Counted from the stretch's first letter, positions 1 to 11,210 are shown. The stretch is 64,000 nt of DNA from Microvelia longipes (GCA_018340805.1 JACMZG010001913.1:8403907-8467906), one strand, 5' to 3'. Notes: generated from the letters alone by a model not told the origin. Numbers and translations: made by a program.

Positions 1-2439
1 TTCAATAAATTTATAAATTAAATTACCTTTACCAATTAATTAAATGAAGCGTTTTAAATTGAGTATTTTAAGCAAGATTAGATGTCAAAATGTATATTTT
101 AGCACGTAGAACTATCCACTAGTTCATTATTATCTGATTAGTAGTAATATGGGGGGGGGAGTGGTAGTAACTACCAGGCAAGTAGGCCACGTTGTTGGGT
201 CTTTTTCCCAGCTCCCTAAGATAGTGTTGTTCTACTCCTTTTAATTTCAAGTATAGGTATATTTTATCTAATCTAGACAGAAGAGCCGTGAATTTTTATA
301 GTTCCTCTCATGCTTTTTTCAAGCAATCATACATATTTTCACTGACTCATATAGTCTAGTGAAAACTAGGGACAACACGTGCCCTGGCTGTAAAGAAGTG
401 ATCGTATTCCAAAAGCATTTAATACGGTTCTTACACCGTACTTGTGTAAGAACTTATATCTTAACTAAACCTCCATACACTTTAAACTACAGTGTATCGA
501 CGACCTTAAAATATTGACAGCTCAGTTTAGGCACCACCGATTCTAAAAAAAAATCCCTACAAAAAGGCAGCGGGGAAAAACTTTGTAAACAAATCAGGTT
601 ATGTTACCGTGTTTTCTTGGCGATGTTTCTACAATTCTTTGGTGTAGTTTTATTATTTAGGAATTATGCAAATGTGGAAAAAAATGAATTGTGAAGGGAA
701 ATAATAAACACAAGAAGAACCACAAACGAAGTGAACGAATGCCGGGAAGGAGGTTATTTCCCTACAGGGTTATGGGAGTAGGGATTTTTTTTTCTCTTTC
801 AAGAGAGGGGTTGGCAGCGGCTTCTCTGATTGGTCGATCCCCAAAATGCATATGACCTTGGGGATTTTTATACTTGACGATACACTGTATAAGGCTTGTT
901 TAGAGTTGACTGAACTTTCCCTTTGTTTTTGTATTTTTTATTTGCCCCTACCTGGTCTTTAATTAATTTAAATTATTAATTAACCAATTTTGGCATGGCT
1001 ACTTACGTAATTTTAAGTATTTTATTAACTTAATTTGTGTATTTGTAATGTTATGAAGCTTATAAACCCCGAATGTATTATAGCACTTGTTATCATTCTT
1101 TTACGCACTTTCACTTTATTTATCACTTGTGCTTCTTCTGCAACTTGTTCATCACTTTCATCTTTACTTAATTCTTCCATTTTACTGTCTCCAGCTCACT
1201 TATTATGTTTAAAACATTTATTTTCAGCATGTATCATCAGAATGAAAACAAACAAAGTAACCTGACTATGTAAAACCTCAATGTGTGTTCAATATCAAAC
1301 GCTCACAGTGCATCTTAGTGCCCCATTTTTATTAGAGATTTCGAACAATCATTTTATCGATTTATTCACTTAATCGATTGTATCAATCGATTGAATGTAT
1401 CGATAAGTATGGAAAAAGGTTTCAAAGAGTAACCACCAAAATCAGCCAATTTGGATCTAATTATAATTAATTAATTTATTTCTATTTGAAGTAAGCCTTA
1501 AATATGTTCAAAATAATTGCCTGGAACTACTTTAAGTAGAATTTTATGTTACCCGTAACCGTGAACACTGTACTTACTCTAGAAAGCCGAAGAGACGATA
1601 CCAGCAAACGTGCAAGCGAGCTGTTCAGCTGGACAAAAGTTGATGTTGTCTAGCTTATACATCATATTTATTACTATCATTGGCAGAAATACATCATTTG
1701 TCAGTCTGAGGATTTTATCACCGTCTATTAGTTGCAACTTCTATAAATTTAACAGCCTTAAGCTGAACTTATCAAACTGATCAGTACTGTTCTGTTCTTT
1801 GTATGATAAAGGCCTTACATTTTATTGTATACTGTAAATCTAAAACAGTATTTATGATTTTGAATAATCTAATGTCCTATGTCCTATCATCTAGGTTCCC
1901 GTCAAGTGTCTTACCCGTCACAACGACAGACTGTGTGGTGTCGGAAGGAGGACTAGAGACAATACATAACTCTGACCTTTGACTTATTTGTATCACCTAT
2001 TATTATCATCTTTATCCATTTATCTTTATTATTTGTGCATGTCTCCGTTTGTGGTATGTATTCACCTTATTACTTATTTTACCCATTTTTTAGTTACCTG
2101 CTGCTCGCTTAGCCATTTACAACTTTGCTTTTATATAACTTTGTATGCTTTTTACTTATTTATGTGCATGTATAAATTTAGCCTTGCCAAAATTGATTAA
2201 CATAGAACTATTAATATTTATTTATTATTGCAATATATATACTATTATTATTGTTTTCATACTAGCTTTAGTTCCCTCTAAGAAAATAAGCACAAACAAT
2301 ATTTATGGTCTACTGGTCTTTACAGTCCTCCCAGCGAACCAGCCTTATTTTCAGTACCTCTTTCACCACTAAGAGACTGAAACAAGGCAGACACACTATA
2401 TTTTGCCTATAACCAGTTTCATTTAGGGTAAGTGATCTT
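1..2439. other. AT-rich non-coding stretch
   Basis: No gene is supported here. Open frames are short, AT-driven and lack recognisable motifs. A short inverted repeat (545-560 with 778-793, core ATCCCTAC/GTAGGGAT) may mark the ends of a small degraded TIR element of about 250 bp, but no target duplication is evident. Around 1355-1405 there is a cluster of ATCGATT-type dyads. Confidence 0.6.
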
Positions 2440-2643
2440 TAACGAGTACCTAACAACGCACAGGCTCGAGACCACCGGCTTAACGTCCCTTCTGAAGGAC
2501 ATGGTACGCAGAATTTTTATCCCTCTCATAAAAACCCCAGAAGGCCCATGCAAGGATTGAACCCATGACTAAATAAACTCGGAAGTTTAAAGTCCATTTA
2601 TTCTGTGTATTGGCCGCATACCTTAACCACACACCACGGGTCC
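2440..2643 (-). mobile_element. tRNA-derived SINE
   Basis: Read on the minus strand this has a tRNA-like head. A B-box-like GGTTCAATCC lies at 2563-2554 and an A-box-like GTGTGGTTAAGG at 2632-2621, about 60 nt apart as in a tRNA gene. Downstream (2499-2470) comes a body with CCTTCAGAAGGGACGTTAAG followed by CCGGTGGTCTCGAG, which resembles the conserved central domains of invertebrate tRNA SINEs. It is not a functional tRNA: I cannot fold a complete cloverleaf. The family name is unknown to me. The head is fairly well supported, the left end is uncertain. Confidence 0.6.
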
Positions 2644-2756
2644 TGACGACCCCTTATTACCTGATTAAATCGATTAACTAAATGAATGGTAAAAGTCTTA
2701 CTTCCGTAACCAACGGATCCCACTGATCAATTATTGTAAAACCTTAATGGGTTACC

Positions 2757-2960
2757 ATTTTCTTGCTTTCTTGAACAACTCTTAGATGGACAACTATTCT
2801 CTAAACTCACAAGAGGAAACAGAAAAGTAACGAAATGAACATCGTATATCACCAACAAATACACGGGATTCGTGGCACGTAGGGGGTTTTAAGAGTGGGG
2901 AACTTATGCAAGTCACGCACACTTAAGCTAGACACAAATATAATTACACAAATAACTACA
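2757..2960 (-). repeat. Interspersed repeat R3, copy 1
   Basis: The reverse complement of this stretch aligns with 6740-6912. Shared blocks include TTGTTGGTGATATACGATGT, the GTGTGCGT/GTGCGTGTG region and TTGCATAAGTTCCC. The two copies are inverted relative to each other about 4 kb apart. Divergence is substantial, so this is an old repeat pair. No coding potential is seen. Confidence 0.6.
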
Positions 2961-4159
2961 ACATTTAATTTTTTCACCCAATAATCGTATTAAATAATTA
3001 GCAAACCGAACACCAAGACCCTGACCATGACACTCAAAAATTTCTTCTTTTTCTTCCTTTCTCTTTTCTTTTCAGGACTTGAAGTCCTGAAGTCATAGAG
3101 ATATTATTACTAGAGGGGCCCTATCGGTTACATTATGAATCATCGAAAAAGTAACCTGACCACTGACCACCTTCGCTTAAAATAAAAATCAAGTAATCAG
3201 TACAAAATTACAATAACTTATATAGCAGAATGTTAACAATTCTAATAAAAACATATAGAACGTGTGGGAAGCCAAAAGCAATTGATTTTTTTATAACTTT
3301 AACTCACTCTTGAAGGACGTTACACAGAGCCCATGAGAGCCCCAAAAAGATGTTTCAGGCCTTTTAATGTATTGAGATAGGCTATGCCCCCTCTAATGTA
3401 TATCTCTGTGCCTGAAGTAACAAGTCGGACTAATTCAAGCATTTTTCTTTTAATTTTGTTGAATAAAGAAAAGAAAGAAAGCAAATTTCTTAAAACTGTT
3501 CTGGATGATCTAAAGATCATCCTGGTGATCTTTTACAGTTCCAAAGAGCAAAATTTCTGTGGACCAATTTATTATGATAGTACATTTTTGTCCAAAACTC
3601 ATTTGACAAAGGAATATTAAGTTCTTCTTATTTTCCCTAGTTAAGTCACATATTTGACTAAGATTGCTTTTGATATTGATCAATAGACTATAATACTCCT
3701 TTGTCCAAAATTTATATGACTATGTATTATTAAATAGTTAATAAAATAGTAATTTAATTAAACATAAGAAACATAAAAAGGTCTCTATATTGCAAGATCT
3801 TTGCACAATGTTAGCCTCTTGACATTTTTTTTTGTTTGTGGTCCGCCGTAATCTGTTTATGACAATAATAAAGAAAACAACTACTAACTTGAATCCATAA
3901 TCCACAATAAAAATAAATCCAGAATATTAACACCAAGTATCTCAAGAAAATTATAGAATCAACTAATCAGCAGACATTTTTCAGATTGAATCTAAACGAC
4001 CTAACTTTCAATTATACCACTGACTGTTCGCAATGAACACCATTTGAGTTTAAAATAATATTTATATATCTTAAATAATACTATTCTGTTTTCTAAAATA
4101 ATAGACGTTTATTGAATTGTTTAATTCATGGCCTATTTTGTTGAGAATACCCAAGATAA
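2961..4159. other. Non-coding stretch without recognised features
   Basis: AT-rich sequence. The overlapping short frames near 3320-3620 on both strands have no recognisable domain and no supporting context, so I do not call a gene. Confidence 0.5.
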
Positions 4160-4161
4160 TA

Positions 4162-4400
4162 GAAATTTATAAGGTGATACAATTCGATGTAAACAAACCA
4201 AACGCATTCGGAGGTTATAACCTGACTTTTTTTTATGAATGACGTGTGACGTCATTGCAGGAATCGGTATAGGCGGTTGAACATTGAAAATTAACTAGTA
4301 ATTCCTGCAGTGACGTCAATTCCGGACTATAACCTAACATGTCAAAAAAAGTTTGATTTCATTCATGAAAACCTTCCAATTGAATCACCTTATAAATTTC
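4162..4400. mobile_element. MITE with TA target duplication
   Basis: The two ends are inverted repeats: GAAATTTATAAGGTGAT at 4162-4178 and its complement ending at 4400, followed inward by CAATT/AATTG. A TA dinucleotide flanks each side (4160-4161 and 4401-4402), the duplication expected of Tc1/mariner-type transposition. The interior has a second inverted layer around the GACGTCA motifs near 4250 and 4310. At 239 bp with no ORF it is non-autonomous. Confidence 0.65.
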
Positions 4401-4402
4401 TA

Positions 4403-4732
4403 ACATCTTGGAGATTATCATTGTTTTCTCATTAAAATTCAAAACACGATTTAAGAATTTTAATTTTGATCGTCAACTTATCAAAACAAGGAACTTTCCA
4501 AACAATTATAAAGTACGGCTTGAGAATCGCCTGATAGACAAAAACATCTTAAACTTGAAATTTTCTTGCTGTTTTTTTGTAGTCAAAAAAACAACTTATA
4601 TTTTTTGTAGTCCTCATAGAAATGATTATTAATTTGTTGCTTGATCAATAAAATATTTGTCGAGCGAAGCTCGGATATTACTGCAAGTAAATAAATAAAA
4701 TAAAATCCATTTAATGAATGTAGTCAAATTTT
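4403..4732. other. Non-coding stretch with a GAA-loop hairpin
   Basis: Nothing gene-like. At 4661-4673 is CGAGCGAAGCTCG, a perfect five-pair stem capped by GAA, containing the heptamer GCGAAGC that recurs in the R1 repeats. Confidence 0.5.
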
Positions 4733-5118
4733 AAACTGCTACTAAGACTACTTGACAAAAGATCCAAACTTCCCCTTTCCAAGAAACTTTTACTTTATAA
4801 ATCCATTCTCAGACCAACTTTGGTCCACGGAACTGAACTCTGGGGCTCAACAAAACCTGTAACTCCTATAAAATCCTATCACTGCAATCCAAAATCCTCA
4901 GAAAAATTACCTCCTCTCCAGCTTATGTCTAACTTAACTTCACCATTCATAATGACCTTAACATCTCTTTTGTCCACGACCTAGCCCTTTTTAGATACTG
5001 CCTCTTACAATTCACTTGAATTCCACTCCAATCCACTCGTACTCGTACAATCTTTATCATCCCGCCACATCTTTTATAACCCACCCAGAAGACTCAGAAG
5101 GCGCTGGCCTTGAGACCT
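4733..5118 (+). pseudogene. Jockey-like LINE C-terminal fragment
   Basis: From 4733 to 4858 one frame reads through a segment typical of the region after the reverse transcriptase core in jockey-clade non-LTR retrotransposons: LLLYKSILRPTL followed by HGTELWGSTKP. After a frame change, later frames give LQSKILRKITSSPAYV, then IHNDLNISFVHDLALF, then an RRLRRRWP-like end. The order is the order in the family. Internal stops and at least one frameshift show it is dead. Upstream catalytic parts (endonuclease, YADD) are absent, so it is a 5'-truncated copy. The A-rich stretch from about 5127 could be the remains of its tail. Confidence 0.75.
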
Positions 5119-5767
5119 CTAGGCGAGAAAAAAAATATAGAAATGCCCTCTGTGGGCATTTGCAACAGACAGTGGGCACCTTGTAAAGGGAAGAAAAAAG
5201 AAAAAAAACACACCCAAGGAGTTCTACCAATGGGCAGCCTCTCCGTCAAGCAACAACATCCTCATCATCTCTGTTACTTGTAGCATCTATGTATGTGATA
5301 ACATGCAGTGTAACTATAAAATAAAATTTAACTTTATGATAAAGCTAGCCTATTAAGCTTTCAATGCAGACCTACCAGCATTTCATTAGAAGCAAGAAAA
5401 ACTGAAATTGGAAGAAGAAATAGTTATTTGTGTACCTAGGCAGGAAAATGGAATATTACTGACTAGTATCGAAGTTAGCCCCCGAGCCGAAGGCGAGGGT
5501 GTGCTATCTAAATTACCTGCAAAGGCGAAGCCGAGGAAGGCAAATATGCGAGTCAGTTATGTTTCCTTTCCTGCCTCGTTCCACACAATATTTTATCTGC
5601 GAACAGTAATAAATCAAAACTAGCATTCTTGAAAAACTTATTACGTTTGTATAATGTTTTATTTTCTTTGACTGATAATACAGATCTTATCATCGAGAAA
5701 GTTGACAACAGAGTAGCGCTCGATTTTGTGTTTGACAGTTCTTTTTAATACGCTAACACAACGTTTT
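5119..5767. other. Non-coding stretch with GAA-capped hairpins
   Basis: No gene is supported. At 5481-5499 there is a hairpin CCC-GA-GCC-GAA-GGC-GA-GGG, with a second GGCGAAGCC stem-loop at 5524-5532. The architecture matches the hairpin in the R1 repeats but with different stem bases. The short frame over 5408-5623 has no recognisable domain. Confidence 0.45.
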
Positions 5768-5773
5768 ACTTAC

Positions 5774-5944
5774 ATTCTTAACTTTTTTCTCTGAGCACCA
5801 TTCTTTGAACACTTCATATGCTTTGAGATACCAACTTCCTGATTTGCCGGGTAGTAGGCTCTCTTTGGCATTTGTAGCTATTTCCAAAACATCCGACGGG
5901 GTATGTTCGAAAAGTTCGTCTATATCTTCGACGATATTCATCAC
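5774..5944 (-). CDS. Possible first coding exon, recombinase-like N-terminus
   Basis: A frame begins with two methionines at 5944 and runs 57 codons to KVKN, where the DNA reads AAT then GTAAGT (5773-5768), a consensus 5' splice donor. The reading frame stays open only a few codons past it. The peptide has an acidic start (EDIDELFEH) and then NAKESLLPGKSGSWYLKAYE and FKEWCSEK. This resembles the N-terminal SAM-like segment of tyrosine-recombinase-type proteins common in insect genomes (Crypton/DIRS-related or domesticated), in which a 'W...F..WC' helix precedes a conserved 'LLAYF' helix. The next exon would lie to the left; I could not find it. It may be a host gene, a domesticated transposon or a fragment. 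The similarity call is from memory of the family. Confidence 0.4.
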
Positions 5945-6739
5945 AAAACGCTATAGAACCGCTATAGAATAAACTAACTTTTAAACTGTATTAAATACGG
6001 GTTCGTATGATAAAAGTATAGATGACTTGACAAAAAAAGATGAGATAATAAACCCAAGACAAAAAGTGTTGCCTTTAAAATAATCAATAAAATTTATTTC
6101 TAATTAAAGATTTACATTACAAAACTGTTTTATTTATGTAATTATTCATTATGTAAATTATTAAATAAATTCAATAGGCTTTTTATTATTAACTAATCAT
6201 GTTTACAAATATTATCTATTAACTTTCTTTACCAGCATAGGCAGGAGCGGCTGGGAAATGCTACTTTCCTGCCTAGGCAGGTAAAGTGCAGTCATTCATG
6301 ACTAATTACCAGCCGATCTGGGAAATGCTACTTTCTCGCCTAAAATTAGTTCAGTAATGCTTCATTTTCCTGCCGTGAGCAGATAAAAACATTTTCCAGC
6401 CTTTTAACTTACTCCAACCATAAGAATCTCAAATATTAAAGGAACTGTCCGCCATATTAAGTTTTGGACATTTTAAACTGAACTAACTAACCAACCAAGA
6501 AAAGAAAGAAGAAACAATGAGGTCCTATGGCTCCAAAAAAAAAAATAAAAAATAAAAACAAATAAAAAGATGGTTTATAAACAGTGAGTAATGTCGAACA
6601 TATTAAGTTAAAGACAAAAAAATAAGAAAGAAGAAGAAGAAGAAGATGAACTGTTTAATTTTTTACATTTCATTGTGCTCCGATTTTTTTATTTAATGCT
6701 TAAGTATAACTTCTTAATTTAATTATTTTGCGGTTTTTT
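5945..6739. other. Non-coding stretch with CCTGCCTAGGCAGG palindrome
   Basis: No gene seen. A 14-bp perfect palindrome CCTGCCTAGGCAGG lies at 6268-6281, and CTGGGAAATGCTACTTTC is directly repeated at about 6251 and 6309. A related CCTAGGCAGGAAA occurs near 5436. These look like remnants of one degraded repeat. Confidence 0.45.
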
Positions 6740-6912
6740 TATTAATTAACTTAGTGCGTGTGTTTTGCATAAGTTCCCACCCTTAAAACACCCTACTTCC
6801 CCCGTTTTCCGTATGTTTGTTGGTGATATACGATGTACAGATTTCGTTAATTTTTCTATAATTTCTAGTGAGTCTAGAGGAAAATTATTCCTCTAAGAAT
6901 GGTTCGTAGAAG
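6740..6912 (+). repeat. Interspersed repeat R3, copy 2
   Basis: Inverted partner of 2757-2960; shares TTGTTGGTGATATACGATGT and the flanking blocks. No coding potential. Confidence 0.6.
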
Positions 6913-7056
6913 CATGACAAAGGTAATCCAAAAGGTTTTACATTAATTTATCAATGAGATCTGGTGGTTACCAAAGTATGTAAGGCTTTTGCCAAATTTA
7001 GAAACTAATAGTACACAAATTAATTTTTAATCTTTCACTTAATTATACTGATAGAT

Positions 7057-7275
7057 GGTAAGTTTACATTTAATTCAATTAATCTATTAATTGAATCGAT
7101 TTAATCAGGCTTATTCTCATGTGATTAAAAGAGGGTTTTTTAAATTAACCGTATCAGGCTGTATTGAATGCCAAATTCTATTTTCTAGCACTTGGATAGT
7201 TTAGCCACTTTTGTAAAATTTAATTGATTAAATCGATGAAATTAATATATTCCTTGAATTAAGTGTAAACTTACC
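7057..7275. mobile_element. Small TIR element (MITE)
   Basis: Terminal inverted repeats of about 50 bp: the left end starts GGTAAGTTTACATTTAATTC and the right end ends with CTTAATTC-like sequence complement followed by AAACTTACC. Both arms contain an ATCGATTTAATCA block at their inner edge. Arms differ at several positions, so the copy is not recent. Target duplication not resolved. Confidence 0.55.
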
Positions 7276-7314
7276 TCCTTTTAGAAGGGTTCTGTAGAAA
7301 AAATAATTAATAAG

Positions 7315-7505
7315 CACTTTCAATCTAGCTAGAGGCCACCATTAGCGCATAACCTAACATACAAGTAACAATAAAATAAATAAAAAATATAACAAAATAA
7401 AGTGAAGATTTAGGTCTTTCGGTGATGACCATGTCAATGTAGATAAAGAATCCGACGTTTCGCTTCCACTATGGGAGGCATCTTTAAGGATGTAAGACGT
7501 CATGG
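7315..7505 (-). repeat. Degraded PLE-type/hammerhead-like fragments
   Basis: At 7315-7360 the minus strand resembles the PLE terminal sequence seen at 58427-58470 (GGCCTCTAGCTAG then TTGAAAGTGCTT). At 7492-7446 the minus strand has AAGATGCCTCCC, a loop, GGAAGCGAAACGTCGG: a stem followed by GAAACGTC, the signature of a hammerhead ribozyme 3' half. The CTGANGA half is mutated, so activity is unlikely. Confidence 0.35.
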
Positions 7506-7582
7506 ATAGCAACGCAATGCTCTACAAAACTGAATTAATTTATTAATACAAACTGAACTCTCATTTATTGACAAAATAAACT

Positions 7583-8180
7583 AAAAAATCGGGTACTGGG
7601 TACCTCGTAACTTTTCCTCATCACATCGGATTCGCTATGCTCATCCTCTCTGCTTCAAGAGAGGATGAAGCAGAGGATGAGAGTAATTCAGACTCTCTTT
7701 GCTCATCCTCAGAAAATACATTTGGCCAAATTTACACTGCAGCATGTCCTCTGTCTCGCTTCGCTTGTCCTCAGATAGTATACGTATCCATTTCATTCTC
7801 TGCGATATCAAAGGTAGTTTAATACAATTTAAACTAATGCTGATAATGAGATGACACTTGATACATGGCTACATGGGTGCTAAATCTCAATCTGATTGCA
7901 TTATTTTTCCATGTTTTATGTTTTTTCAAAATTTTTGCTGCCATTAATGCTGGCATATGATGTTTAAAAAAAATATTTTAGGAATAGCACAGCTGTAGCA
8001 GTAGACTGATTTTTGTACAATGTTTTAATTTCCTAGCCTACACTAGGAGCTAACAGACACATACACACACACATACATAAAACTGTAAAAACCACTCAGG
8101 AGGTCTTAAAAACACCTGAAAAGGATGATTCCGGTGACATTCAGGTTTTGGATTTTTTTGCAAACACAGGGAAGGGGGTT
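7583..8180 (-). repeat. R1-family repeat without 5S segment
   Basis: Copy of the family shared with 9218, 14940, 16205, 31060, 50064 and 51212. On the plus strand it opens AAAAAATCGGGTACTGGGTA and continues through the CATCGGATTCGCTATGCTCATCC module and a GCTTCGC hairpin (7758-7764). It ends with ACCACTCAGGAGGTCTTAAA and TTTGCAAACACA. The 5S-like segment is deleted between about 7805 and 7815. Strand is given in the sense of the 5S-like segment of other copies. Confidence 0.65.
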
Positions 8181-8204
8181 CTTATAGTGCTTCTCAGTGG
8201 GATC

Positions 8205-8470
8205 TACTTTAAACTAGAATCGTATTAATGATTATAGCAAGCTTAATTTTATATATTTAATGTTAATGTCATAAAAATTAAATCAAATGATATTAGTTTA
8301 TTTAAGTAAATAAAAATAATCTTAGTAATTAGGCTCACAAGAATGTGAGCCTTATAATAATGATAATGACCGTTTTAGGGCCTTTTGGCCTTCAGGGTAT
8401 TCGCCCAAGTACTTCAAAAACATTTGTCTCTTGACACTAACTTAAAGTATTGGGCCCCTTTGACTCATGT
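8205..8470. repeat. Interspersed repeat R2, copy 1
   Basis: Matches 12905-13200 in the same orientation: shared GTATTAATGATTA block, a run of AATTAAATCA/ATGATATTA, and an AGGGCC-rich right end (GGGCCTTTTGGCC, GGGCCCC). Old, diverged copies of the same unidentified element. Confidence 0.5.
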
Positions 8471-9217
8471 GTAATGAATATATCAAATATTAAGTATATT
8501 AATTATTTTTTAATTTTAGTTGTTTTTTCTTTAAGTTTATTTTTGGCTGAGGGACCCAAGGAGGACTTTTGCCCTAGCCCTCAATGGCCAATCCGCCTAA
8601 GTAAGGCCACCCGCCTTGCTAGTGTCCAAATTTTTCATACATTCAGTCGACAATCTTACTGTTTCAGTATCTGTAGTCTCTGGCCTAAACTGAAGAAGTG
8701 ACGAATATATGCCATTTTGTATTGCTATAAGAAACCTTTATAGCCTTTAAAAAATCTTTATACTAGTTTATTAATAATCTAACAAGATGTGTTTTACCAT
8801 TGTTTAAACTCTCTGAGACGAGAATGAGAAATATCAGTATACCCGGGAAGGTCCTGAAAATATCCATGCTTCGTGTGTAACCAATACTCACATCCCTTTC
8901 AAGTGATGCATTGTCTAGAGTTTTCACTTACACATTTTATCCTAATTTATCATTTTTCTCTTTACAATAATTTTGCTACTAAAAACCTTGATTGAAAATT
9001 ATTTTCATTTATTTAGTTAAATGTTCAAAACAGTTAAATTCTGTCATTTTGATTTGACAGTTAAGAGTTTGAACCATAGAGTAGACTCGTGTATTTCCGG
9101 TGTAACTGGACAAACTGGAGTGCACATTATTTATTTGATAGAAGAATGGTAATAATTTAATAATAATAATAATGGAGTAAGAATGAGTTAATGATAAATG
9201 AGATGGTGATAAATGAG
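8471..9217. other. Non-coding stretch
   Basis: No gene recognised. The 83-residue frame at 8450-8701 has no domain and no supporting context. Confidence 0.5.
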
Positions 9218-9560
9218 TTAAAAAATTGGGTAAGGGGTATCTCGCAACTTTTTCAAATCACATCGGATTCGCTACGCTCGTCCCCCCTACTTCGGACTCG
9301 CTTCGTTCGTACTCAGATTGTAAATACATCCGTTTAATTTTCATCAGTCACTCATACACCACAGCACTGACCACGCTCGATGCTGCTTAACTTTCATGAT
9401 CCTACAAAAAACATAGACATACTTGTCGTATTGAAACGAAACTTAGTGTGCTTATTCAGTTATTAAGTAACGGTATACACTTGTACCAAATTTCAAATCA
9501 ATTGGATTATTTTCCAATTTTTTAAAAAAATTAAAAAAGCGAACACAAGTCTACTGTAAG
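9218..9560 (-). repeat. R1-family repeat with 5S-like segment
   Basis: On the minus strand 9403-9343 reads GATCATGAAAGTTAAGCAGC then ATCGAGCGTGGTCAGTGCT, strongly like 5S rRNA around its internal control region (GATCAC-GAAGTTAAGCA...). It is followed by the hairpin module (GAACGAAGCGAGTCC-like) and the conserved end AACTTTTTC...CCCAATTTTTT on that strand. Upstream of the 5S-like part lies ACACTTGTACCAAATTTCAA in the plus sense, as in other copies. Confidence 0.7.
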
Positions 9561-9582
9561 GACTTGTTCATATTTTACTGTG

Positions 9583-9651
<69 letters not shown>

Positions 9652-9889
9652 TATATACATATACATATATCTCGGAAACATAGAGCTACTACATATAGCT
9701 CGGAAACTTCTTTTCTCTACAGACCGACGAATACGTATGTCGAAAATTTTCTAAAATCGAGAACACCTATATTTTCACCCTCTGTAAGTTGTTATTATTA
9801 TTATCGAACAATGACAAATAGCACTTATTGACCAAAACATTATCTTTAATGTTTTATTAAATACGATTAGTATTTTCTGTTTTCATTAT

Positions 9890-9953
<64 letters not shown>

Positions 9954-10028
9954 TTTATATATTTATATATTATATATTATATATATTATTATATATATAT
10001 ATTATATATATATATAGAAGGTCTCTCT

Positions 10029-10065
10029 TCGTCTGTGGAAGAACTTTAACAGTTCGAAACGTTAC
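10029..10065 (+). ncRNA. Hammerhead-like fossil next to (TA)n
   Basis: GTCTGTGGAAGAAC, a loop TTTAACA, then GTTCGAAACGTTACG: stem II (GAAC/GTTC) followed by the GAAAC box of hammerhead ribozymes. The CTGANGA core is degraded to CTGTGGA, so it is probably inactive. Confidence 0.35.
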
Positions 10066-10116
10066 GTTTTTATTGTAAGTTTTCATAATGTTTCTATATA
10101 TTTCTTTATAATTAAG

Positions 10117-10201
<85 letters not shown>

Positions 10202-10268
10202 TGCGTGGTTGTGTGTGTTAGTGTAAGGTACAAGATACAAATATATATATATATTTGAGTCCCTCTCT

Positions 10269-10300
10269 GTCAGACGAAGAACATAGTTCGAAACGTTACT
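10269..10300 (+). ncRNA. Hammerhead-like motif next to (TA)n
   Basis: GTCAGACGAAGAAC, loop ATA, GTTCGAAACGTTACT. It matches a type I hammerhead layout (CTGACGA, stem II GAAC/GTTC, GAAAC) except that the second core base is A instead of T. Related to the copy at 10029-10065; both sit between (TA)n tracts. Confidence 0.4.
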
Positions 10301-10368
10301 ATTTTATATAAGGAGGGGGGGGTATTTTATGTTTTTACGTTACTATTATATATATATATATATATATC

Positions 10369-10402
<34 letters not shown>

Positions 10403-10420
10403 ATATATATATAAAGTTTC

Positions 10421-11210
10421 ACAAAACCTACTTTTTTCGCGTTTAGGGACTTCTAGCTTTCTGACATACTCCCGATTTCAACTTCTGCCACGTCGCCCAT
10501 CTCATTAGCAAATTTATTTATAGGAAATTCGCTAAAATGGATGGTAAGAAGGCAAAAAGTAGATCCGTCTGAGTGGAGAAATCCGTCTTTATACCGAGAG
10601 AAACCCCTATCGGAAAATCCTATATCGAAAAAATATCATAACAGATGCATATTTTATATCTGAATTTGCTCCAATAATCCACTCTTTGGTTTTCTAGTAA
10701 GTTTTTTCTATATTTTCCGAACGGGGTTCTCTTAAAATTGACTATAACATAATCACATTCGAAGGGAAGTGTTGAAATAGAGATATATATTATTTATAAA
10801 TAAATTTTCCAGCTTACCCACTTGTTCTAGACCTTCGTATGTTTCAGGGAATTTTCCCATCTCTCATATTAATGAGGAATATTCTCCTCGGAAAGAATCT
10901 TATTAAATTTTCACGAGATTTAAAAGTTAACTTCTAATTTAAAGAGATAAATGAATCAGCATTATCATTAAACTTAAAAAATGTGGAATTTTTAGTTTCA
11001 AAATTAAAATTGAAGTTAAAATCTCTTAACATATTTAAGTTTTAATTATGACAACTAATTCAAGTTAAAAAAAATCCGCCAAAGTCCTTGCTTTGCAAGC
11101 ATTATAAGAGTTTCTCGGATTAACATAAATATCTTGTATCCATACTCTAAATAATAAAAAAAAATAATATATAAATAAAATGAAATAAATAACAATAATA
11201 ATAAATATAA
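10421..11210. other. Non-coding stretch
   Basis: Nothing recognised in about 790 bp; AT-rich, no open frame with a domain. Confidence 0.5.

Larger units (their letters stand above)
9583..10420. repeat. (TA)n microsatellite complex
   Basis: Long alternating TA tracts at about 9583-9655, 9893-10016, 10120-10198 and 10341-10420 separated by 60-240 bp of unique or repeat sequence. The ORFs of YIYIYI composition across them are artefacts of the TA repeat. Confidence 0.9.

Noticed and set aside
3320..3620. Overlapping 66- and 78-codon frames
   Set aside because: No domain, no splice or codon evidence; lengths expected by chance.
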